Virus record (IMG/VR): IMGVR_UViG_3300042898_002388
Location: 1 to 54,472 of that record
Direction: 5' to 3' (one strand)
Source: a virus
DNA length: 54,472 nucleotides
Both the position numbers and the translations under genes were made by a program. Positions 1 through 5,940 of the stretch are shown here, one piece after another. How positions within the stretch are numbered: the stretch's first letter is position 1; each line of letters begins with the position of its first letter. The notes below the pieces were generated by a model. That model was not told the origin of the DNA. It saw only the letters and a list, made by a program, of their open reading frames with translations, and did not search any database.

Positions 1-365
1 GGTATTTCATACATCTGTTGACCAGCAACTAACTCAAAGTAGTCCTTTTTTAATTCGGATTCACCACCAGCCTGTAAACCAACGATTTTAGAATAGGCGT
101 AAGTGAACTGAGTTTCATAATCCACACTTCTTGTGGTGAAAGCCCTACTTAATGATTGAGTGTCTAAATTAAGACCCAATAATGATGACCATTGGGACTC
201 AATTAACCAATCACTAACGTATTGTTCGTATTCTGATATGGATAACTCCAAAAAGGTATCCATTTGTTCTTGAGTTAACTCTATACCACGAACTGGCATA
301 CCTAATAGGTGGAAAACCTGTGTATATAATTTTTCTTTTTCTTCCGGTGTGATAATTGTCGCCAT
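1..365 (-). CDS. Possible neck/head-completion structural protein (gp13-like), truncated by window edge
   Basis: The minus strand is open from an ATG at 365 to the window edge, giving about 121 residues of the N-terminus (MATIITPEEKEKLY...), with no stop. The sequence is soluble and mostly helical at first (acidic and Leu-rich, roughly residues 5-60). It then has a segment of the type SELKKDYFELVAGQQMYEIP, which reads as a beta-rich structural domain. I have no confident family match. The neck-protein suggestion rests on a general resemblance to gp13-type proteins of T4-like phages and on synteny: gp14-, gp15-, sheath- and tube-like genes follow, as in T4 13-14-15-18-19, although here this gene is on the opposite strand. 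A TATTTATA octamer (coding strand) lies 15 bases upstream of the start. It could equally be another virion protein. Confidence 0.5.
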   Translation of the reverse strand, partial: MATIITPEEKEKLYTQVFHLLGMPVRGIELTQEQMDTFLELSISEYEQYVSDWLIESQWSSLLGLNLDTQSLSRAFTTRSVDYETQFTYAYSKIVGLQAGGESELKKDYFELVAGQQMYEI

Positions 366-368
366 AAT

Positions 369-399
369 TTTGTATATTCCTATAAATATCGTATATTTG
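369..399 (+). promoter_or_regulatory. Bacteroidota-type host promoter upstream of gene 406
   Basis: TTTG at 369-372 is followed after 19 bases by TATATTTG at 392-399. This matches the Bacteroidota primary-sigma consensus (TTTG, about 19-21 bases, TAnnTTTG) exactly. The predicted transcription start falls at or next to the ATG at 406, so the mRNA would be leaderless or nearly so. It would let the host polymerase transcribe the downstream gene early in infection. Confidence 0.6.
381..388 (-). promoter_or_regulatory. Late-promoter-like octamer TATTTATA
   Basis: The minus strand reads TATTTATA 15 bases upstream of the minus-strand start at 365. The same octamer occurs upstream of most structural genes in the window. 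It lies inside the spacer of the host-type promoter that faces the other way. Confidence 0.4.
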
Positions 400-405
400 T
401 GTATT

Positions 406-1344
406 ATGAACCAAATAGAATTAAGAGATAAATTAAAGTCGTTACCAAAAAAAGACCCTTTGTTAGTTTTAGTTGATTTTGATGTTGTTTCATCGTGGCA
501 AAATCAGAATTTAATTAAATTTCCACTCAGTGATGAGATAAATTTAATTTTAAAAGAAATATACGAACCTTTGGGTAAATGGTTGCAAAACCCAACTGAA
601 AACGCAAGGATTGGTCAATTTGGTGTTGTTTTTGAAGGTCAATCAAATCCATGGAGTTTCTTAAATCAAATCAATACCAATTACACGTGTCATGTCATTT
701 TAATTAATAGATGTAATAAAATATTATTAGATTATTATAGATTACGAAAAAAAGAAAGTTTTACTATTGATGGGGTTATGTTTTCATATCAAAATCAATT
801 TCAATTTAGTAGTAATGAATCAATTCAAACTACGAATGATAAAATTACAAAAATATTGGTATTGTTAAAACATTATAAAAATCAAATTTTTATAAGTGGT
901 AGTGAAATGTATAATCTATTAGAGGGGGCGTGTGATTCATCAATGAATAAGGGTGATGAAAGACAAAAATTTTATGTTGACAATATAAAAGACTTTTTTA
1001 ATGATATTGTTGAATTAAAATCATCATCGGGTAGGGGGGATTCTGCCGATATGGACGAGGGGGTTGATGTGTGGACAACACATTCAATTGATAATATTTC
1101 ATTTCAGAAAAAAACACATCAAGTAAAAGGAGTTGGTACAATAATAAAAGTAGAGGGGGGATATAAAATAAAAGCACCGTCGGTAAGTAGAACATCAAGA
1201 TGTGATTATTTTGTTTTTGTTGTTGGTGAAAAAAGAATTTTAGTGTTAAGAAAAGACTATACTAAAATGAAATTTTTTGATGGAACAGGATATATTTTTT
1301 TTGATGAGGAATTAAAACACAAAGATATTTTTTACAATGAATAA
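406..1344 (+). CDS. Unknown protein with possible PD-(D/E)XK nuclease-like C-terminal core
   Basis: 312 residues. The ATG at 406 is preferred over the in-frame 349 ATG because a host-type promoter ends at 399 and the extra 19 residues are hydrophobic and come from intergenic sequence. No confident family. In the C-terminal third a D-rich stretch (DSADMDEGVDVW) is followed by a strand with FQKKTHQVK, then an RCDYFVFVVG strand and an ILVLRKDY strand. That spacing (acidic residue, then Q/E-x-K, then a hydrophobic D-Y-F strand) is like nucleases of the PD-(D/E)XK fold, but this is pattern reading only. The N-terminal part (LLVLVDFDVVSSWQ) could be a separate alpha/beta domain. The gene overlaps the next small gene by 8 bases and is probably co-transcribed with it. 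Promoter type suggests early expression, so it may act on host or competitor DNA. Confidence 0.6.
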   Translation: MNQIELRDKLKSLPKKDPLLVLVDFDVVSSWQNQNLIKFPLSDEINLILKEIYEPLGKWLQNPTENARIGQFGVVFEGQSNPWSFLNQINTNYTCHVILINRCNKILLDYYRLRKKESFTIDGVMFSYQNQFQFSSNESIQTTNDKITKILVLLKHYKNQIFISGSEMYNLLEGACDSSMNKGDERQKFYVDNIKDFFNDIVELKSSSGRGDSADMDEGVDVWTTHSIDNISFQKKTHQVKGVGTIIKVEGGYKIKAPSVSRTSRCDYFVFVVGEKRILVLRKDYTKMKFFDGTGYIFFDEELKHKDIFYNE

Positions 1345-1537
1345 ATTTAATGAATTAGTACAACTATGTGGAATAAACGACATAAAATTTAGAATCACTA
1401 AAGAAGGTGAAACAAATAGTGTTGAGTATAATAAAGAAGAAAAAAAATTCCTTATCAATATACCGAATGATAAGGATAAGGAATTTGATAATTTATTAGA
1501 TAAAAAGATTTTAGAATTAAAAGAGGCTCTTAAGTAA
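1337..1537 (+). CDS. Small hypothetical protein
   Basis: 66 residues, charged (Lys/Glu-rich), starting 8 bases inside the end of the preceding gene, which suggests translational coupling and a shared early promoter at 369-399. The N-terminal half (MNKFNELVQLCGINDIKFRI) looks like a helix followed by a beta-hairpin; the C-terminal 25 residues form a charged helix. No membrane segment and no recognised motif. Its 3' end overlaps the 3' end of the minus-strand helicase by 21 bases (convergent). Not recognised; it could be a partner of the 406 gene product. Confidence 0.65.
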   Translation: MNKFNELVQLCGINDIKFRITKEGETNSVEYNKEEKKFLINIPNDKDKEFDNLLDKKILELKEALK

Positions 1538-3268
1538 ATCTTTACTGAAAGATTCCGAATATTCACCGTCTCCCATTACTTGGTCAATAACACCTTTCTT
1601 TTTTTGTAATATATTATAGATAATCTTTTCAACGGTGTTCTCAAATACAGGATAGTATACGAGAACACTATTTTTTTGTCCGTACCTATAAGCTCTATCT
1701 TCCGCTTGACTATGATGTGCGGGTACAAATGATAAGTCATTCATAACAACAACCTCACCCGCCGTTAATGTAATACCAACACCACCAGCGACAATATTTG
1801 ATATGAATATTTTTATCTTATCTTCATTTTGAAATCTATCAACACTCTCTTGTTTCTTTTCCTTAGACATACTACCATTTAGTATTACAGAATTCTTTTT
1901 GTATTTTTCATGTAACATATCTAATGACATTGTAAAGTTAGTAAATACAATTACTTTTTTTCCTTGGTCTAAACATTTATCTATAATCTCACAAGTGTAT
2001 GGAACTTTTTCATAAGCAATAAGTTGTCTAATTTTCATCAAACGATTTAAGGTAACACTAATAGTTTCGTTATCCTTCTTATCATTACTAATTCTTGTAA
2101 ACTCTTCTAACTCCTCATCATACATTTTACTTGTAAGTTCCACAAAAACAGGAGTAACAATTTTTTCGGGTAAATCAAGGATATCAATTTTCATCCTACG
2201 GAGAACATATGATTTAGTACGTTCACGTAATTCATCTAAATTACTAGCTCCACTTGTATTCCACACTTTTCTATTCCCAACCGAAAATTGATAACCTTTA
2301 CAGTATCTACGAACATACGATTGCCAATTTAATGCTAATGGTGAATCAACAATTTTAAGAAGATTAAAATAATTTATTGGACGAGATGTCATGGGTGTAC
2401 CCGTTAATAACCAAACCCTTGGTATGGTTTCCAATACGTCATTTAATAAACGAGTTCTGTTGGCGGTTGTGTTTGAAACATAATGTGCCTCATCCACAAT
2501 TGCCAAATCAAACTTTTCATTTACCAATAATTTATAATCATCACTATCTTCACTTTTTTCTGTTGTATGATAATTCTTTAATATATCGTAGTTGATAATA
2601 TAGTAATCAAAAGTAGATCCCCACTTACGACCTTCCACTATTAAAACTTTTTTATCTGTGTAATTTTTAATCTCTCTTTCCCAATTTATTTTAAGGGATG
2701 CTGGACAAACTATTAAAACTTTCTTTACATCACACTCCATTGATGCAATAACCGCAGCGGTAGTTTTTCCGAGACCCATATCATCGGCTAATATAAACTT
2801 ATCATTAGCCAATAATTTTTCAATGGCGACCTTTTGGTGTTCCATGGGAGGACGACTATCATACTTTGAGTAATCTATAATTCTGTCTAATTTTTTCTCT
2901 TCTTGAACGATTGCTGCTTTAGGTAACCACATTGCGTGATTTTGTTCACTATCTATAATTTTACCCCAAATATGAAACGCCTTTTCAGAATCACACAATA
3001 GTTTTTCACACCAAATTTTTTCAGGTGGTTTTGGAAGTAATCTATCTTCCATTATTTTTTCACCAAATGTTGAAACTATATTAATATACTTTCTCGCCAC
3101 TTTTGGTACCACGTCTTTATACTTTAAAACATACTCAGATTGTGGTCTTGTTAATTTAAAATTCTTAACATCGACAAACTTTTTCTTCCAATCTAACAAT
3201 TGATTGTTGGAACCTTCGTATGTTGATAGTACTTCTCTCGCTTCTATTTCTGGAATCATTTTTGACAT
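1517..3268 (-). CDS. SNF2-family (SF2) DNA helicase/translocase
   Basis: 583 residues. The two RecA-like lobes of a SNF2-type ATPase are clear: motif I ADDMGLGKTT (residues 161-170, Lys168), motif Ia VLIVCPASL (about 184-192), motif II DEAH (259-262), motif III LLTGTP (287-292), and in the second lobe VIVFTNFT, the GGVGITLTAG segment and motif VI QAEDRAYRYGQ (521-531, Arg525/Arg528). The first 140 residues are a phage-specific N-terminal region. SNF2-like proteins move on duplex DNA and anneal or remodel forks; in phages they probably fill a role like T4 UvsW in recombination and fork processing. It is encoded opposite to the neck genes and converges on 1337-1537. A near-match late octamer (TATTTATG, minus strand, 3282-3289) precedes the ATG. 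Confidence 0.93.
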   Translation of the reverse strand: MSKMIPEIEAREVLSTYEGSNNQLLDWKKKFVDVKNFKLTRPQSEYVLKYKDVVPKVARKYINIVSTFGEKIMEDRLLPKPPEKIWCEKLLCDSEKAFHIWGKIIDSEQNHAMWLPKAAIVQEEKKLDRIIDYSKYDSRPPMEHQKVAIEKLLANDKFILADDMGLGKTTAAVIASMECDVKKVLIVCPASLKINWEREIKNYTDKKVLIVEGRKWGSTFDYYIINYDILKNYHTTEKSEDSDDYKLLVNEKFDLAIVDEAHYVSNTTANRTRLLNDVLETIPRVWLLTGTPMTSRPINYFNLLKIVDSPLALNWQSYVRRYCKGYQFSVGNRKVWNTSGASNLDELRERTKSYVLRRMKIDILDLPEKIVTPVFVELTSKMYDEELEEFTRISNDKKDNETISVTLNRLMKIRQLIAYEKVPYTCEIIDKCLDQGKKVIVFTNFTMSLDMLHEKYKKNSVILNGSMSKEKKQESVDRFQNEDKIKIFISNIVAGGVGITLTAGEVVVMNDLSFVPAHHSQAEDRAYRYGQKNSVLVYYPVFENTVEKIIYNILQKKKGVIDQVMGDGEYSESFSKDLLKSLF

Positions 3269-3305
3269 CTTTTAAAATATACATAAATAGAATGGAAGAT
3301 TAAAC

Positions 3306-3313
3306 TATTTATT
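3306..3313 (+). promoter_or_regulatory. Near-match late octamer TATTTATT
   Basis: TATTTATT is five bases before the ATG of the gene at 3319, one mismatch from the recurring TATTTATA. If it is a promoter, the transcript would be essentially leaderless. Confidence 0.3.
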
Positions 3314-3318
3314 AGGGT

Positions 3319-3831
3319 ATGGACAATAAACTACCAATTACAAGATTATCTAAATTCATATCCCAAGACGATTTTGACATCAATATACAGATGGGACAAG
3401 AGTATCTACATGGTGACATTAACTTTAAATTAGTGTTATATCGTGTGGATAGACAGAAAACGACTATAGATGACGTATATGCTGAGGTTGGGATGGATGA
3501 GATTAAATATTTCCCACCTATGGAGTTTAACGCCTTAGTTAAAATTGAAGAACCAAAAAATTCAACATATAAAAATGGTTTATTACATTATAATGAACCA
3601 GGTAATATGATACTATCTGTTTATATTAAACATTTAAGTGAATTGGGGGTAGATATTAGATATGGTGACTATGTTGGATATCCTGAATCTGAAACAAGAA
3701 CAAGATACTATACAGTAACCAATGACGGTAAAGTTACTTCGGATAATAAACATAGTATGTGGGGTTATAAACCACATTATAGAACAATAACTTGTGCACC
3801 TGTACAAGACAAATCATTTAGAGGAGTATAA
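3319..3831 (+). CDS. Structural protein, possible gp14-like neck protein
   Basis: 170 residues, ATG at 3319. The C-terminal half contains a run of beta-type strands (DIRYGDYVGYPESETRTRYY, then a TNDGK turn and a WGYKPHYRTITCAPV strand). This pattern of a small beta domain reporting 'format, then value, then document-like WGYKP/HYR' recalls neck or head-closure proteins of T4-like phages (T4 gp14 has GDLIYFPMD...FEINWVEPYDPFY). Sequence similarity is too weak to be sure. Support is mainly positional: it precedes a gp15-like gene and the sheath/tube genes, in T4 order. One base separates its stop from the next start. Other virion-protein roles are possible. Confidence 0.6.
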   Translation: MDNKLPITRLSKFISQDDFDINIQMGQEYLHGDINFKLVLYRVDRQKTTIDDVYAEVGMDEIKYFPPMEFNALVKIEEPKNSTYKNGLLHYNEPGNMILSVYIKHLSELGVDIRYGDYVGYPESETRTRYYTVTNDGKVTSDNKHSMWGYKPHYRTITCAPVQDKSFRGV

Positions 3832-3832
3832 T

Positions 3833-5131
3833 ATGCCATTACCAAAAAGGAAGACGAATTTATCGGTTTACAAGGGTCAGGAATTAACCAAAAGAAGACA
3901 AGAGTTATTGGATAAAATAACTAAGTCCGACACGTTTCTTCCCGACTCAATATTACATGATGATTTAGATAGAGGTATGTTAGATTATGTAAATGAAACA
4001 TTTATTGTTGAATCCGAAGGTCATCGTATTCCTGTTATTGATAAAATATTAACAATACAAAGATGGGGTGAGTTTGCCAACAATTGGGAATTTTCCGATA
4101 AGGACGGGAATATGGAATTACCATTTATTGCTATCATTAGGAGACCTGAAGTTCAATTAGGTACAAATCCATCAGTACAAAGAACAATACCTGATAGACA
4201 CCAAATATATTATGCGTCCGTACCCACTTGGGATGGAGCTGCTTTAGGTGCTGACATTTATACCATTCCACAACCAATACCTGTGGACATATCTTATGAT
4301 GTTATTATTATTTGTAATAAGTTTAGGGATATAAACAAATTCAACAGAAAGGTATTACAAAATTTCGCGTCAAGACAAGATTACACAACGATAAAAGGAC
4401 ATTACATCCCAATTATTTTAGATAAAGTAGAAGATAACACCCCTATGGACACATTAGAAGGTAGAAGATTCTATATGCAGAACTATTCATTTACCATGTT
4501 GGGTTATTTAATTGATAGTGATGAGTTTGAAGTTAAGCCAGCGATAAATAGACTATTCACCATGTTTGAATTTGTGGTAGATACTAATTTAAAAAGTAAA
4601 AAAAGCTTTAATAAAGATAATGTGGTTCAAAAATCAACATCGGTTGCAGATGGATTACAAAAAATATTCAGTGTGGGTGAAAGTATTGGTGTATTATTTG
4701 ATGTTTTAGTAAATGGTGTGGTTCAAACTAAAAATGTAGATTATTTACACATTGCCTACACTTCCAAAATTGAATTTATTCAAACTTCAGGACAACCTAT
4801 TTTTCCGAATGAAGGTGACACCGTAACAATTCTTTATTATAAAGGTAAAAGTAATAAAATTGCGGGTGATAACGGTAAAATTTTACAATTTACGAGAGAT
4901 GAATTTAATTACACAGGAGATGAACCTGTAGGTTTAGATAATAATCCAATTTACACTACAAGTTATGAATTTACAGAAATAATTACAGTGGAGATTAATG
5001 GTTTATCGGAAAGAGAAAATATTGGTTATGAAATTTATGATGTAACCATAAATGATATTGTAGTGAAGTCTATTAAATTATTAGGTTTACCAGCAATAAA
5101 TTCAAAAATATCTATAGGTTATTTATATTAA
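3833..5131 (+). CDS. gp15-like tail terminator/sheath stabiliser with extra C-terminal beta domain
   Basis: 432 residues. The start is the ATG at 3833, directly after GAGGAG (3821-3826), one of the few Shine-Dalgarno-like sequences here; an upstream in-frame ATG at 3794 lies inside the previous gene. Residues about 140-250 carry PVDISYDVIIICNKFRDINKFNRKVLQNFAS, then HYIPIILDKVEDNT and GRRFYMQNYSFTMLGYL. This arrangement matches T4 gp15-type tail terminators (a YELSIFTRY strand, an oligomer helix, an R-x-Y-x-x-x-F strand). gp15 caps the tube and sheath and joins the tail to the neck. From about residue 265 a 168-residue beta domain (FSVGESIGVLFDVLVNG...) is added. It is duplicated as the whole of the next gene. 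Family call is moderate; the domain duplication is clear. Confidence 0.6.
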   Translation: MPLPKRKTNLSVYKGQELTKRRQELLDKITKSDTFLPDSILHDDLDRGMLDYVNETFIVESEGHRIPVIDKILTIQRWGEFANNWEFSDKDGNMELPFIAIIRRPEVQLGTNPSVQRTIPDRHQIYYASVPTWDGAALGADIYTIPQPIPVDISYDVIIICNKFRDINKFNRKVLQNFASRQDYTTIKGHYIPIILDKVEDNTPMDTLEGRRFYMQNYSFTMLGYLIDSDEFEVKPAINRLFTMFEFVVDTNLKSKKSFNKDNVVQKSTSVADGLQKIFSVGESIGVLFDVLVNGVVQTKNVDYLHIAYTSKIEFIQTSGQPIFPNEGDTVTILYYKGKSNKIAGDNGKILQFTRDEFNYTGDEPVGLDNNPIYTTSYEFTEIITVEINGLSERENIGYEIYDVTINDIVVKSIKLLGLPAINSKISIGYLY

Positions 5132-5144
5132 AAAATAATATATT

Positions 5145-5660
5145 ATGTACGAATATATAAAAGAGACTTACCCAAACCAAATTAATAGAGCGGTCAATAT
5201 TGCTACCACATCATTTGTATCAAACGGTAATGAAACTCAATTTAGTGTTGGTGAGAATATCGGAACGTTATTTTCGGTTGCAATAAATGGTATTGCTCAA
5301 ATACAAAATACAGATTTTACACACACTCAATTTACTTCTAAAATTACATTTCTTCAAACTTTATATCCAAATTCAATTATAACCATACAATACTATAAGG
5401 GTATTAATAGTGTTATGTTAGATAATACAGGTAAGTTAATTCAATTCAGAAAAGAAGAGTTTGTTTACACGGGTTCAACCTTATTTAACTTATCACAATC
5501 TATTAATAGTTTGATGACTGTTGAAACCAACGGTTTGGCGGAAGAAGAACTTGTGGAAGAGGGGGATGATGGAGGTTTTATTATTTATAGTGATAAACAA
5601 ATCCAATACTTATACAATCCAGTTATTGGTTCTAAAATTAGTATTAGTTACTTTTTTTAA
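5145..5660 (+). CDS. Stand-alone copy of the beta domain found at the C-terminus of the preceding gene
   Basis: 171 residues. It aligns along nearly its full length with residues about 265-432 of the upstream protein: FSVGENIGTLFSVAINGIAQ against FSVGESIGVLFDVLVNGVVQ, then D(Y/F)xHxxxTSKIxF, ITIQYYKG against VTILYYKG, GK(L/I)xQFxxxEFxYTG, and the endings IGSKISISYFF against INSKISIGYLY. The strands with V/I-x-x-NG-x-x-Q and YYKG look like a small beta-sandwich of the sort used in virion decorations and fibre domains. It follows 13 bases after the upstream stop and is therefore co-transcribed. Probably a virion accessory subunit that came from a domain duplication. No enzymatic motif is visible. 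Confidence 0.75.
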   Translation: MYEYIKETYPNQINRAVNIATTSFVSNGNETQFSVGENIGTLFSVAINGIAQIQNTDFTHTQFTSKITFLQTLYPNSIITIQYYKGINSVMLDNTGKLIQFRKEEFVYTGSTLFNLSQSINSLMTVETNGLAEEELVEEGDDGGFIIYSDKQIQYLYNPVIGSKISISYFF

Positions 5661-5815
5661 TCATCACCGTACATATCTTTCTTTTTAGGTTTACAATAGT
5701 CCTCTATCCATTTTTCTAAAATTTTATAGATTTTGAGTCCGTTTTTTTCACAATGGACTTTTAACATTTCATGATGCTTTTCACTGATTTTTACGTTTTT
5801 TGATTTGTTTTCCAT
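5657..5815 (-). CDS. Small ribbon-helix-helix (RHH) DNA-binding protein
   Basis: 52 residues: MENKSKNVKISEKHHEMLKV, then HCEKNGLKIYKILEKWIEDY and a charged tail. A short N-terminal strand (NVKIS) followed by two amphipathic helices separated by a KNGLK turn is the classic ribbon-helix-helix (Arc/CopG/MetJ-type) layout. These proteins bind DNA as dimers through the paired N-terminal strands, usually at tandem sites, and often repress their own genes. The gene is divergent from the tail sheath gene. Three AAAGAT repeats spaced exactly 10 bases apart start five bases from its ATG, followed by two inverted copies and one more direct copy before the sheath promoter. Its stop overlaps that of the plus-strand gene by 4 bases. 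The fold call is from pattern, not a search. Confidence 0.75.
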   Translation of the reverse strand: MENKSKNVKISEKHHEMLKVHCEKNGLKIYKILEKWIEDYCKPKKKDMYGDD

Positions 5816-5819
5816 ATGT

Positions 5820-5897
5820 AAAGATAAATAAAGATAAAAAAAGATAAATTACTATCTTTTAAAAAAAAGTACGGAAATCTTTGATAAAAACAAAGAT
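5820..5897. promoter_or_regulatory. Operator-like cluster of phased AAAGAT repeats
   Basis: AAAGAT occurs at 5820-5825, 5830-5835 and 5840-5845, exactly one helical turn apart. Inverted ATCTTT copies follow at 5854-5859 and 5877-5882, and another AAAGAT at 5892-5897. The last two form an inverted repeat (ATCTTTG/CAAAGAT) that touches the late octamer at 5897-5904. Location between the RHH gene and the sheath gene, and helical phasing, suggest the binding site of the RHH protein. On the minus strand the repeats read TATCTTTA or TATCTTTT, close to the host -7 box TAnnTTTG. Confidence 0.55.
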
Positions 5898-5904
5898 ATT
5901 TATA
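5897..5904 (+). promoter_or_regulatory. Late-promoter-like octamer TATTTATA (tail sheath)
   Basis: TATTTATA lies 36 bases upstream of the sheath ATG and overlaps the last AAAGAT element by one base, so a repressor bound there would block it. Confidence 0.5.
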
Positions 5905-5940
5905 GATAAGTAATAAAAAAAATTAATCAAATAATTATCA

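Noticed and set aside
214-414. Minus-strand frame of 66 codons rich in Tyr/Arg
   Set aside because: Overlaps the real minus-strand start at 365 and the promoter; the alternate frame (MATIITPEEK...) has much better protein character.
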